Shown: in pieces, positions 1 through 23,215 of the stretch | Layout: each line of letters opens with the position of its first letter | Position numbering within the stretch: the first letter of the stretch is position 1 | Assembly (NCBI GenBank): GCA_024036415.1 | Contig: JAMWET010001278.1 | Coordinates: 689,501 to 753,500 of the forward strand | Direction of reading: 5' to 3' | DNA: 64,000 nucleotides | From: Prochilodus magdalenae | Lineage: Eukaryota; Chordata; Actinopteri; Characiformes; Prochilodontidae | Position numbers and translations under genes: made by a program | The notes under the pieces: model-generated | The model's input: only the letters and a program-made list of their open reading frames with translations | Databases searched by the model: none | What the model was told of the DNA's origin: nothing

Positions 1-915
1 CACACATATGTATATACACATATATGCAGTTTTATCTCCTTACCCCGACACATTGACAGCCATTGAGCTATTTTTGTTATTTGTGGCACAAACCCTTTTG
101 TTCTTGTGGTTCATTTAATCACATTCTAAGTAAACTAATAAGGTTAAGTGATACAACAGCTAAAATTAATATATATATATTTTTTTAAATTAACAATATT
201 AAAAAAGATAAATGTCAGTGATAAGAAACATATTATTTAATTAAGCCCTGTTAAAACAGGATTAATTTTTAAAATTGGAGATCGGGTTATGGAAATGAAT
301 TTTATATTAATTAAATTTAAATGTTATTCGATTTTCTGTAGTACAAATTACTGTTTACTGTAAATTCCCATACTAATGGTTCTGCTTAGTCAGTCCAGTA
401 GCAACTCCCACCTCTGTCATTTATATTGAGACAGGTCATAAATTTAACAGACTTATAGTTATTGCTTTTTATTTGTTTCTTTATTTGTTTTTTTTATTTC
501 TTTATCTCTTTCTTTATTTATTTATTTATTGTCCTGGCAATGTACAATAGCACACATACACACACACTTACATATGTGGGTGCTGACAGCAGGTGTAAAT
601 GAATCTCAGTTTGCAATGCTGGTGGAGGGGTCAGTGATCAGATGGCCATATGGCTCCGAACTGCAGCCCACATGTTGCACTTGCACTGCATACTCTCTCC
701 CTGGGACCTCCAACAATTCTTCATGCATCTCTCTCACTCCTATGCTTTCTTCGACTACTCCACAATGATCACCTCTCTCATTCTTTATCCTCTTTGTTAA
801 GTTTATATCTGTCAAACTTTCTTAAACCCCCTTAATGTGTTCAGTGATGTGTGGTGCACTTCACTTGGAAGTACATTTCTCCTCACTGTATTTTGCTCTG
901 CCCTCATTTTCATGG

Positions 916-1005
<90 letters not shown>

Positions 1006-1103
1006 TAATCTTCCTTGAAGTGTCTTGATTTATTGCAGACTCCTAACCTATATACCCTCTAACACACTGACTCTAATTCTCTTTCCTCTCTCTCTCACTG
1101 TAG
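1..1103. other. Upstream thra intron (partial)
   Basis: AT-rich sequence with no coding match on either strand. The thyroid-receptor zinc-finger exon is not here, so this is the 3' part of the intron before the hinge exon. A TG microsatellite sits about 100 bases before the acceptor. Confidence 0.7.
921..1002. repeat. (TG)n microsatellite
   Basis: Two TG runs are separated by a short TTTT interruption, in the thra intron about 100 bases upstream of the exon at 1104. Confidence 0.97.
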
Positions 1104-11568
<10,465 letters not shown>

Positions 11569-11921
11569 GAGCTGGACCGAAGAGAAAGAGAGAGCGGCAG
11601 GAACCTGCGCTTTTTTTTTACCTTCCACACGACCACCTCCCTCCTCCCCCAAACAAACACCCCAAACCCCTCCTCCCCATGCGTCAAACTCACCAGCAGC
11701 AGTAGCAGCAGCAGTGACGGCAGAGGCGGGGGTCCCAGTCAGGAAGGGGTTAATCTTTGGAGGTTTTTTCCTTTTTTTGTTTTCTTTTTCTACAGAATGC
11801 TCAGTCCTCACTTTCTCCACCCCTACCCTAGATCCTCCCTGCCAGTCAATTTAACCGGTGGCCCTTCTGTCTCTGCGCTATGTCTTAGACTGGTCTACCT
11901 GAACCTCAGCTTTGGACACAT

Positions 11922-11927
11922 AATAAA
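11922..11927 (+). terminator. Candidate proximal polyadenylation signal of thra
   Basis: AATAAA lies about 350 bases after the thra stop codon. A downstream GU-rich element is not clear, because the following sequence is CA-rich. Confidence 0.3.
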
Positions 11928-12750
11928 CACACATAAAACACACAGACATCTAACCTCATGTAAAAACACTTAAGCAAACGTAACCCACACAGCGCACTAC
12001 TCTCACACCAGCTTTTTTAGAGCAGCTCTGTTGCGCAGAGCGCTCGGCTGAGGCGCGTCTGTGGGTCCTCACTGATTGGACAGCTTACCGCTAGACGACG
12101 GCCTTGGCAGCCCTACCGAGAAAACGGCAGGGATTTGTGTTAACCAGTGGGTCAGTTCAATTTGATAGTGTAAATAATCCTGGTACCACTAGTGATCACC
12201 AGTGTCACTCTTCTCGTATACACGTCATGTGACCGGATCAACGTTAGTTATGTCACATGATGTAGTTTGCTAATCTGGAGCAGACTTGAACAGACCTCAT
12301 TACACTCAAACTAATTACAGTGAGCCTGTGTGCAGAGCAGGAGGATATTTCTGAACCAAATCAGGTGCTATATTTAAATAAAGCTTCTCGAAAGGATTTG
12401 GGATGTTTTAGGAAATATGCCCTCCCTCACACACATATATACATACACACACACACACAAACACACAGCACATAACTTCCTTTTAATGTAGACCATTGGA
12501 AATGTACCCGGTTTGCATTCAGTGCACATTCAGGAGCTCACGCACACACATGCACACACAGTGCAACCTTGGTCTCTTAGTGTGTGGTTCTGCCTTGTCA
12601 TTGCCTGGGTTTTTTGTGCCAGCACACAGGCCTGATCTGAATGATAATTGAGCCCTTCTGTCTCCTAGGAAAGACACTGCAGCATGCAGAGCACAGGAGG
12701 GGGCTCAGAGAGAGAGGGCGAGAGTAAAAGGCTGGCTCAGAAACCCAGGT

Positions 12751-13385
12751 CCATAGAGACAGTAAGAAATGTAGGCAGGCTAATGGGGGGTTCAGATGAT
12801 GCCTTTTTAAACATCCCACGCTGTGTGCTTTAAAAGAGGCGTGACTGGTTTACTCGTTTGGTTGACAGGTGGTTAAAAACGAGACAACAAACATTTTAAA
12901 ACTGACATGTAGAAAAATAAGTAGATCATATTATACCTAGAAAATGATAACTTTACCAGATTAATCTGTTAATCCATTTAAAATGCAGGAGTGGCCAAAC
13001 TCTTCTTTTTAGAAAGGCCAGAAAAGGCGCATATATATACAAATAAAGAAAATATACAAACTCGGCTCCATAGAGACAGTAAAACATTTAAGCAGCCTAT
13101 GATGTCATCTTTTTAAATGTGCCAGTTCTCATACTTTAAAAAGGCAGGACAGGACATGGTTCTTTTGTTTGATAGACAAGTAAAAAAGTATGAGACAGCA
13201 TTAACAACAATAAATAACTATATTCAGCTGACATGTACAAAATAAATATTACGTTATTATAGTTGTGATAAAACGATAACTCTTCCAGATTAATCCATTA
13301 AGCCTGTGAATGATGTGGTGCCCTTTGGCGTGGGTAAAAAAAATATATATACAAATAAATATATAATAATAATAAATAAACATAT
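12751..13385. repeat. Diverged tandem duplication, two copies of about 317 bp
   Basis: Copy 1 (from 12751) and copy 2 (from 13068) both start CCATAGAGACAGTAA. In the same order they share a TTTTTAAA block, a CTTTAAAA-GGC block, CTGACATGTA, GATAACT and CCAGATTAATC, then an ATATATACAAATAAA tail. The constant offset of about 317 and substantial divergence indicate an old duplication. Confidence 0.75.
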
Positions 13386-16300
13386 ACAGGCTTTAAAAAA
13401 TGTTTAAAAATGTTTTTAAAAAATAGAAAAAGAATAATTCATGGTAACTTTATATACAAATTAAACATCTTCATTGGCTAACATTGGCTAGACTGTGGGC
13501 CAGACTATGGCCAAGCAACCATCAAAACTAGCTTTTCCTCTATTGGTTACTAGAGAGAAGACTTCCTGGACTTTGATAAATCAGCTGATAATGGCGTATG
13601 ACACTATTGCTGTTTTGTTACCTTAAACTAGCAGTTTAAAAAGAAGCAACCATAGACAACACACGCTCAAGAGGGTTTAAAAAGGTGTTGTCTGAACTCC
13701 TATGTGGTCTGCTTGTTTATTCCGACCATGTGAAGAGCACTGATTTAGTATTACCATCCTTCCAGGCCCAGTATACACACACACACACCCGTGCATACAT
13801 GTAACACACACCTCAGATAACTCGAATGCCTCATTACTATATGCACTGCAGTGCTGTTGCCCTGAACATCCTCGCAGGGCTTTGTGAGTTCAGGGCTTTG
13901 TCCAGTTCAGTCCTGTGTGTTCTGCTACTGCTGCCCTGGGTGTGACACACTCACACATGCACACACAAACATATACATTCACATACACATGCATATAGTG
14001 ATGGGCTTAGGCAGAGCAGGCTGGCGGACTGGCTGTTTTGTTGTTATTGTTGTTTTTTTCTTTTTCTTTTCTTTTTTTACCTCAATGTGGGCACACCTCT
14101 GGCTGTGGCTCCAAGACTGCCTCTGTGCTAACAGGCTCTACCTCACCTCTGGACACAGAGCAGCTACCGCACAGCCTCCTCCTCCCACTCACTCGCACAC
14201 TCACACATAAACACATATTACCTGCACTTAAACACACACACACGTACTGACTTATTCATGAGCAGGAACACAAAACATCTAGAATGAACACCCAGACGTA
14301 TTGACACCGAGCCCCACCTCAGTGCTGTCCAAACACACACCTCCCTCAGCTCTCGCTCTTGTTGGAATACCACTGTAGACAGGAGGGCCTACCATTTCCT
14401 CATCCTAATCTGTCTGCTTTCACACGAGTCCCTTCCTTCTGGGCTGAGAGGACAATTCTGTTTGGGGGATTTTATCCTTTGTTTTTGTTTCATTTCATTG
14501 TGGGACCAATTATCACTTTGAAATTTGGAACCCCATTCCATTTCCGTTAAAACGGAAGCTAATCTGGTGGGAATGGACAGTGTGAACGAAAGAGTAAAAG
14601 CTGTTGGTTCTGAAAACCAGCAGTGAAGAGGACTGTAGTTTTTCTAGTGGGAGAAGATGAAGATCCCACAGGTGGCCAGGCCAAACCCCAACACAGTCTA
14701 GATTTCTTAAAAAAGAAAAAAGTAAAGAAAAAAGGAACTTTTTTTTGCTGTCTTTTGGACATCGAGCAGTAGTTTGTGAAATCTGTGTAAGGCAGAGAGA
14801 TGGGAAGATGAGCAAGATTTGTATGAGGAAGAGGAGAGAGATAGTGGGAGGCGGGCAGGGTGTCCCTCGTCAGCCCCTGTAGGCCCTTTTAGGTGCTTGT
14901 AGGCTCTTGTAGGCTGTTGCAGGCCCATGGCATTGTTGACAACTTTCAATCCAAGACATCCAAGGTGCCGGTGTGCGCCCCCCCCCCTCTCTCACTGCAG
15001 TAGATTTTGCACTTAAGAAGTGATTGTTTCCTCCCTTCCACCAAGTCTAACAGCAGCATAGACATTCGAAAGGCACGCCCTTGTCCCAAGGACACCCCAC
15101 CCCATGCTCTCTGTCAGACAGAGGTCACACCTCCACGTGTTCTTCAGCACGCTCTCAGAATCAGTATTAAAGCAAACCATGTCCCTTTTCTACTTTAACT
15201 ATCAACGCATCAGCACATACACAACTCTAACATGCGCACACACACATCCCCTTTGTGTTCCCCTCTGGGAGTCCTCTGCAGTGGCTTGAGACGAACACCA
15301 AAATTGAAAGGGGCCTCTCCCTTGTGAGACAAGGCTGGCCGCAGAGGTGTGCAGACGTCACCACCAAGTGAATGTGAACCGGTATGCAGTGGGACAAACA
15401 AGTACGAATGCAAGCGGGAGAGAAAATCGAGAACGCGAAGATCAGCTTGAGGCCCATGTAGGAGTCAACCAATCATGACTTCAAGAAAGGAGCGAACAAG
15501 CAAGAGAGCAGGCCCTCTTCCTTCTTCTGGATTGGACAGTTGTCTATTTTGGCCCCACCCCTTTCAGTGGAGATCCCGGTAAGCCCCGCCTTCAGAGCAA
15601 GAGAAACCAAATCCCACACAGAGACCCTCATCAGAAGCTGGAGATGGAATTCCGTAGACGCACGTATGGAATTTAAGCTTGGAACACGAGTGACACACTG
15701 AATCACCGCTGGTCACAGTGATGTCGTTTGGTTCTGATTGGGTATGTGTGTGTAACAAGCAGGGGTTACGATGCTGCTTTACCTTCTGAGTCTAATTTTA
15801 TTTCAGAGAAACAAAACAAAAGAAAAAAAAGATATAATAAAAGAATTATAAACCCAGAAAACAACAAAACTTAAAAAGATGACTTTAAAGACTCCAGAAC
15901 AAAGTTTAAAGCTTGGAGATTGAGTTTTTTTGTTTGTTTGATGTTTGTTTGTTTTTTTTTGTTTGTTTTTTAATCTCAATGTTTTGTTCGTTTTTGGCGC
16001 TTAACTGCTCTGTGTAAGAGAGAAAAGAACAGCCGTAGTCACTTTTTTGACCATGCGTGCAGTGTAACCTAGACAGAATTTCACCTCTTTTTCACCTCAC
16101 AAATAGTTTGTATCCATAAGCCAACTGCTCTGTTTTGTCTGTATGTCTGTCCTGTTGTCCGTCCTTTTATCCAGATGAATTTACAGCAAAACAAAAAAAA
16201 CAGGAATATTTTCATTTTTTATATTTTGTTTCCTTTTTTTATGAAAGAAAACAGGAAAATATTGCAACAGAGACTGAAAATACAAAAAACGAAAAAAAAG

Positions 16301-18958
16301 AAAAGTAAAAACTGAAACACAATCTACTCATACCTCACACAACACAAAACTCAAATGAACTTGGGAGGAGCGCTTATCTGCAGGGCACTTGTTAAAGTGC
16401 ATCAAATGCATGTATAGATACTCTGAGGTAAAAGTGCTTGGTGCGCAGGAGTGTCTGTAGCGATCACAGATGCACACAGCCCCTTTCTCCATGTTCGGAA
16501 TAGCCAACTGAGCCTTTGGATTTCAAGCTAAGCTAAGTTCTATACTCCCCTTCTAGCCTGGAGCCATCATCAGGAAGCTGGAGCTCCTTGGAAGCATCTG
16601 GAGCAGGATGGGGTTACAGGGTGGCTCAAAGCCTGGAGCGGAGCTGTGTGTGTCTGTGACGGTGGAGAGTGCTTCATGGTATTGAATGTAGCTGACAGGA
16701 CTGGGCTAGAACCGAGCCCAGCAACCAGAACCTCACTTCAGGTCACCAGCAGAGTGGACATTGCTGTTAAAAAATGACGTTACAACAACAAACTGAGAAT
16801 CTATTGCCCGCCTGCAAGGTGCAATACTTGTTCAACTTTTGTGTTTTCTTTTTTTTTTTTGTACTTTTTTTCCATTTAGGGTTTTATTTTGGCCATAACC
16901 AAGGTTGTAAATACAAAACAAACAAAAAAGATAATGAAAAGTGAATTCAAGTATATGTTAACCATATGCAACACTCACGTACTGGATATTAAGAGGCCAG
17001 AAGACAAACCACGCTGGCTGATTCCACCACTTTGTAAAGTAAACCTGCATACGTAGCTATGTAATTGCTTCATACATCTGTATGTGTGCTTGTGTTCACT
17101 CACGAACGCGCATGTCAACCCCTTTTTATGGAGGAAAAAAGTGCCCCAAGAAGTTAACAGTCTGACCCTGTGCCTCCTATTCCTCACAAAATGATAGAGA
17201 ACATAACATCCCCGTGCGAAACAGTGTTGTGGACTGTTCAGTCTGAGTGGGGTATCTGCATAGAATGACTGTTCAAGGCGAACAGATGGCGGGAGGGTGA
17301 AAGATGGATCGATAGGAAAGTGGAAAAGTGCCCTCCTGTGGGAAGTTCATAGGCTTTTTGAGGTCTCCCTCTTAAGGTTAGTTGAGGTGCACGACTTCTA
17401 AGCCTTCAGCTTGCCTCACAGCACCCAATCAGATTACACCTGAGAAACTAAAACTCGAGGCCCATCCACAATGGAAGTCTTCTAGAACCTGTAGCCCATG
17501 CGTCCACGCTCACACACACACACGTGCACAGGCATGCCAGGATGGAGGAGACGGCTTGGGGAGTGTTTTGTTTGGCTTTTGCTGTTGGCGCTGTTTTTTG
17601 TTCCTATGCTTTTTGCCAAATGTAGTTTTGTGTTTTGTCCTCCTAAAGATAAAAGAAAACACTCTGTAGCAAGAATGTCTATGCAATGCCCTCCCACACC
17701 CCTACGAATGCACCCGAGTGATTTGAGTGAGCCCACAGACCTCTATACGAACACTCCCCTCTAACCCCAGCCCACCACCTCCTCCTACTGCGAAGAGCCT
17801 TGCTCAGTCCTCTTCTGGATCCTGCAGCGGAAGGCTTTTGCTGTTTGTTTCCTGGTTGTAGAAAAGGCATGAGGCCTGCCCAGGGCAGATGTTTGGTTAA
17901 GGCTCAGTGATATCATCCACTGTTATAAGGGGCTGCTTATGAAGCAGTGTGTGTATGTGTGTGTATGTATGTTTGTGTGGTGAACGCTCTCATGGTTCGG
18001 TGGATAGGTACTACTTAGGAAAAGAAAGAGAAGAAAAATGGAAGAAAGGTTCCGAGGCCCAAAAACTGAAGAAAATTAATATTGGAAGATAAATCAAACT
18101 GTGCCGTTCTTTATGAAAGATGGAAACGCCTAGTGTAGGATTTGTCCATATGAAATGTACAGGACAGCTGAATGTTGATAAGGCGCCATACTTCAGGCCG
18201 AATTGCGGTGAAGCGTTTAATGGAGGTGGATGGCACCTCTCATGTAGTGCTCATTTGCTGCCAGTGCCACGAGCTTCCTGCTTAGAGTCATAAAGAGGCA
18301 CGGTGTACAGGAGGGTGGGGGCGTGCTAGGAAGCCCATCTGCATGACATACAGCTACAGTCCTGCTTCACAGAACCCCTCAGCCTCGTACAGTATGGGAG
18401 ACGGATGTAATTAGCTGTCAAACTGTAATCGATCACAATGACCGCCCAGTTCTCCCTGTCCTTTTCTAATCAGCTTTAATAGTGGTGTTGAGAGATCCCA
18501 AAACTAACCAAATCAGTGAGTGCAATACGTTTAAAATAGCACCCTGGTCACATGACCCTAAATCTTAGCATAATCTAAAAGGTCTCTTATTTTTTTTATT
18601 TGACTTTTTTTTTTTTTTTTTTTGAGTTTGTATGAAATTGAAATTTAATCAGTGTGAATGTATCCCCAGTGCCCAAGCATGTGCTTCTGAAACACACCCA
18701 TCCATGAGAGTGTGCAAGGAGAGCAGGATGATGTCCACTCCACACCTGTTATCAGTGAGACTGGAAAAAAGAAAAACTATTGAAGGATTCTCTCAGGTAT
18801 AAACAAAAAAGTATAACAAGCATTTTTTTTAAATAAATGATGGAAAAAACTCAAGCCACTGCCATTTTGTTAGCGCATCATTCTTTGCTCTCTGAGTGGA
18901 GGTTGTGCTTTGTGTTTGTGTCCAGTGTCTATCTTCCCTTAGTCCATCATTTCTCATG

Positions 18959-18960
<2 letters not shown>
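13386..18960. other. No gene seen: T-rich and CA-rich flank of thra
   Basis: I find no exon with conserved coding content on either strand. The content is poly-T tracts (15930-15970, 16845-16870), CA runs, and a short degenerate TGTAGGC repeat at about 14875-14925. It could be 3' UTR. Confidence 0.5.

Positions 18961-19031
<71 letters not shown>
18961..19031. repeat. (CTAT)n microsatellite
   Basis: About 17 uninterrupted CTAT units (GATA family on the other strand). Confidence 0.98.
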
Positions 19032-19033
<2 letters not shown>

Positions 19034-21676
19034 ACACCCTGTCCTCTAAGTGGGCCTACTTCATGGACATGTAATGCGGTGTTCCATAAAAAACAACAGT
19101 CTGATGTGTAACTAGTTCTAGAGGTTTCATTTAGTTGATCACAAACACTCGAGCAACAGAACTGCAGCCATTTGATGATATTTGGTCCTCTTTGCAAACC
19201 TGCCCTATGAGCTAGGCCCAGTTGGATTGTTTCAAGGACTTCTTCAATGAAACATGCTCCTACATGCACACACTAAGACACACTTTCTATTTGTATGTGA
19301 AATCCTATCAGACAGTGGATGTTAGTATATTTTGGCAAATTGTTCCTCTCTCTGCTCATCATGTACCACACATGCAGTAAAGTTCCATCAGCATGTATTA
19401 AGCCTTTTCTTCCAGATTAGTTTTTCTTTTTTCTTTTTGTTTTTGCTCCTCTGTTCACGAACCAGTACTGTTTTTACTCAGTCAAAATGCTTCTGTTGGT
19501 GTATTGAAGGCTTTGTGTTGTTCTACAGGTTGGATGTTGTGCGTTTTTTCCACGTGTCGTGCGTTTGTGTCCTTGTGCACCGTGTGCGTGTGCGCATGTG
19601 TGACTGTGGTGGTGCATTACTGTATTCTCATCGGTTGTTTGGCAGGATCCTTTGCAGACTGACTGACCCTTTTGTCTCACTCGCAGCACCTTTCGAGGCC
19701 TTCGGATTGCTGTATAAAGCAGAGATTTGCAATAGAAATGACTTGCAGGAAGAATGTAGCCAGTGACATTGAGTAGATGGTCCTAGAGGAGAGGGAGTCC
19801 CGGTAATGACTCTGAGGTCTGGCTTTTAGGAGAAGCGTTAATGATTTTCCATGCACTAATGGAAAACATTTCACTAACAGTGAGGCAGGTCTGTTCCTCT
19901 CTTGCACTCTGTCTCACTTGCTCTTTCTCTCTCTCATAGGTTTCTATACAGCAGCAGTATTGATTGTGTCTGGCGCAATTCCTATCTGGTGTTGCACTGT
20001 GACATTTATCGATGCTTCATATGCACATTTATGCAATGGTACCAAAAGCATTTTCAGAAATGGAAGTTGGAGCACCAAAGGCCTACGGCTTGCACTGGAT
20101 TTCTACAAAAATTCTAGCAAGCTAGTCATGCAGTATTTGGAGACATACACTTTGACCTGAGGCATATTTGTGTCCACATCAATATGGCAATAAAGACCAG
20201 CCAATGAAGACCACATAGTGGCAGGAGCTTTATTCAAGCTGGGACATTAGATGATTGCACAGTGACACGTGTGGATAGTGTAAATGTGTCATTACTGGGC
20301 CGGAGCAGTCGGCAAAGCTGGTGGCCTAGTGAGTGAGTAGTATTTAGATTTTAGCCCTTTAGCCAGATGAGATGTTTTTGTGCTTTGATGACGTACCATA
20401 TACAACATTTATGCTGAAGCCTTTTCATGTTGATATTTTTCTCTATGATGTTCCTCTTTGATATCAATCTGGGAAGGAGAGAACATGATATGCCTAGACA
20501 GCAAGGAATGTATGCAAATGCTGATGCAAATAGGAGAAAATGTATTTAGCCAAGGGTGAGGGATTGTTAGGGACGGTGATAGTTTTAAATGGCATCAAGG
20601 GAATCTGTGTAGATAGAATATTCTTGTAATCAAATAAAGCTATAGCTATAAATACTTATGCAATGTTTGTCGGGTTTGAAACTGTGTGCTGTGGATTTGG
20701 GCTTGCTCAGGTTCAATCTAAAGGCCTCGGAGGGTGCCCCCGCCCCCCTCCCAAACCCCTTCTCAGTACCCCCTTCCTCAGACTGATGCATGATTGTCTA
20801 GGCTTTTCTCCAGCACCTCATGACATGTACCCTCCTAGCATGCAGGCTCACTCTGACGCTAAATAGATTTTCTCTGCATGGAAAGCTTTAGTCACAGTGT
20901 GAAATCTGGCCAACAGCCAAATAAGGCAGCAAAGGAACCAATTCAATCAATGAAATAGTTATTGCAGAAAATGGGCTATTTGAAATCTGGCCAGATTCCT
21001 CGGTTTAGGTGCCACCTGAAGGGTTCATGCCTGTAAGTCCATCGTCCTTTCTTCTCACTTTATTTCTTTTGCTCTCCCTTTGTTTTTTCTCTCCCTTACT
21101 TTTGACCACTCCCTCTGGGGCTCCGACTCCACATAAGAGAAGTCCCACGTGTTCAGCATGAGTTTTGGAGAATGCACTCTTGAGTGTTCTTTTGTAATAC
21201 CAAATCCTAACTACATCTCCAAGTCTGTTTTCTCTCCTGTTTTGTTATGTGGTGTTTTCTGCAGGTCTTTTTTAATTGTCCTTTCTTTGTTTTCTACTTT
21301 CGGGGAAATTGTTCAAACAGTGACTTTTGTGGTTCTCTTGACATAGTGATTCCAAAAGTGATTCCAAACTACCAACAACCAGCAGTGAACAAGCAAAACT
21401 TATGGCAAACACTGTAACTACCATTTCTACTTCAACTAATACTAGTCTACTACTACTGTTTAGAAGTTTGCGTATCTTTTTTTTTTTTTTACTTTATTTT
21501 GTTTTTTGTCCTCACTCTGTCCAAGTTGCTCACTTCACTGTGATCGCTGAGGCGGCTGGGAAAAGAAAGCGTGTTCTTCACAGTCACTCAGGGTCAGCTG
21601 AAAGGACTGGCAGCCAGTAGGAAGCCCTGTAAAACCATGGTTTGATCCAGATGCTTGAGGGCACTGGTGAAATCAT
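19032..21676. other. No gene seen downstream of thra
   Basis: Open stretches at 19332-19766 and 19902-20160 were examined. They lack recognisable domains and are not supported as exons. Possible polyadenylation signals occur near 20189 and 20632. Confidence 0.45.
20189..20194 (+). terminator. Candidate polyadenylation signal
   Basis: AATAAA in the context GGCAATAAAGACC lies downstream of thra on the same strand. It is followed within about 50-100 bases by T/G-rich sequence. Use is unproven. Confidence 0.25.
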
Positions 21677-22441
21677 ACAGTTCTGTGCAAAAGAGGCCCT
21701 TCATTCCTTTCTTTTCTAGTCAAAATGGCCTGAAATCTTTTGGCCATACATTTGTCAGCAGCATGAAAAAAGTGGAAAACTCTAGGCAAATATTTTCTGG
21801 AACAGAAAATTACACTGAAGTCTCAGCAAGTATACGTGATATCATTTTTTTAGTATTAAGTGTGTCCAGTCTTTTCAGGAGACTTGTTTTTTAATGAGAC
21901 ATTTTAAAAAGTAAGTCTTGGAAGTGTTGGAAGTTGGTTTTTATTCAGTTCTTCCTACAATCTAAGTAATGCCAAACATTCAGTGCTGTTGCGCTTTATG
22001 GTAGACTGTTCATTGTCCTGAGAACTGCAGCATCTTCTCACTGACAGCTTCTTGACAGCTACACATCCTTTCAAACCCATAGTGTTGAGTTTTCTTCTCA
22101 GAGTGACCAGATGAATAGAATTAGGTGTGCATTTATTTCAAATCTGAAGCAAGTCTCGATTGTCTCAAAAATGAAAGCTTTAAGTACTATTTAGCAAAAT
22201 TTTGGTGATCTGCCAGGTCTTGCACATCTATCTCTCTATCTTTTAGTAATTGTAGTTTTGGAAGCTTTTGTTTTTATCACTTATCTTTCCTTTGACTTTA
22301 CAGTTATGCGAGTGGACGCTTTTCTATCTAGTCTCCGCAGTAACATCTCCCGAAAAAAGGAATAACCTAATGGTACATAGTGGCTGTTTTGACTGGAAAT
22401 GACATGAAGACTGGTCTCTGAGTTTTGCACAGTACTGTGCA
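21677..22441. mobile_element. MITE-like element with terminal inverted repeats, copy B
   Basis: The left end ACAGTTCTGTGCAAAAGAGG and the inverted right end (CAGTACTGTGCAAAACTCAG) pair over about 20 bases. The inverted right end continues GAGACCAGTCTTC, as in copies A and C. It is about 765 bp long with no transposase frame. Confidence 0.65.
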
Positions 22442-23193
22442 TAGGACACCATTAAGCTGCCATGAAAGTAGCATGCAGCCAATAAACAAAACACCTGAGC
22501 AGAATCTTGGTGTTGGACTAACTAATCTGCAGCAGTAATTGAAGCTAATCTTAGCGGAGCCATGCTAAGGCAAGCTTGCAGAGTCACAGCGCTGTGGTAG
22601 AGTGTAGATAGCTTACTCTAAAAGACTCCAGTAGACTAAAAGACTTCACTCTGGTGGCCTTTGCAAGGCTTCGAACGATGGGCAAAAGTAGCCGCAGCGA
22701 ATGAACACTTTTGTGTCCCGGTCTCCAGGGTGCAGTACAGCAGTCCAGAAACAGTGTTTAGAATCAATGCCCACTAAGCGCAGGCATGCGGAAAGGACAT
22801 AGGAACACACAGGACGGCTATATGCAAGCCCTGGGCAAAACTCACACACCTATATGCACACACAGAGTCTCAAAAACTATATATACACACACAACACCTC
22901 CGAATATTTACTGTGATCTCCTCTCACACCACCCACTCCACCCCACCTCCATCACCCTGACGACCACCATCCCTCCGCCCCACCACCTCTACATCCACCC
23001 TTTCCTCCAATAAGAGTCCAGTGGGTGGTGTGATGTCAGGTTTTTGTGGTGGGCTGCTTATGACAGGTCCAGACAATCAGCGTGTTTGTAAATGTCGATG
23101 TGTGATTTTCCAATTCTTTGTTTATGGTCAGGATTTTAAAGGAAGATATTTTTATGGTAATTGTCGCTGGTCTATTTTACTATATATTTATGT

Positions 23194-23199
23194 AATAAA
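23194..23199 (+). terminator. Candidate distal polyadenylation signal of thra
   Basis: AATAAA sits in TGTAATAAATATG at the end of an AT-rich tract and is followed by CTGGTCTGTT about 30 bases on. It is the most 3'-UTR-like end in the region, but its link to thra is inference. Confidence 0.3.
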
Positions 23200-23215
23200 T
23201 ATGTGACTAAATTTA

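Larger units (their letters stand above)
11569..23215 (+). other. Possible very long thra 3' UTR or gene-free flank
   Basis: No coding exon is recognisable on either strand here. The stretch is rich in T tracts and CA/TG runs. Candidate polyadenylation signals occur at 11922 and 12377 (soon after the stop), at 20189 and at 23194. The AT-rich tail just before 23194 looks like a typical 3' UTR end. Embedded are a tandem duplication (12751-13385), a tetranucleotide repeat (18961-19031) and a transposon relic (21677-22441). Whether one transcript spans all of it is inference. Confidence 0.3.

Noticed and set aside
837..1028. Open frame rich in Val-Cys repeats
   Set aside because: Translation of a TG microsatellite.
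19332..19766. 144-residue open frame downstream of thra
   Set aside because: Composition is T-rich and low complexity, with no domain or splice context.
19902..20160. Open frames after a good-looking acceptor (FYTAAVLIVSGAIPIW)
   Set aside because: It looked briefly like a membrane-protein exon, but there is no partner exon and no family match. It is more likely 3' UTR.
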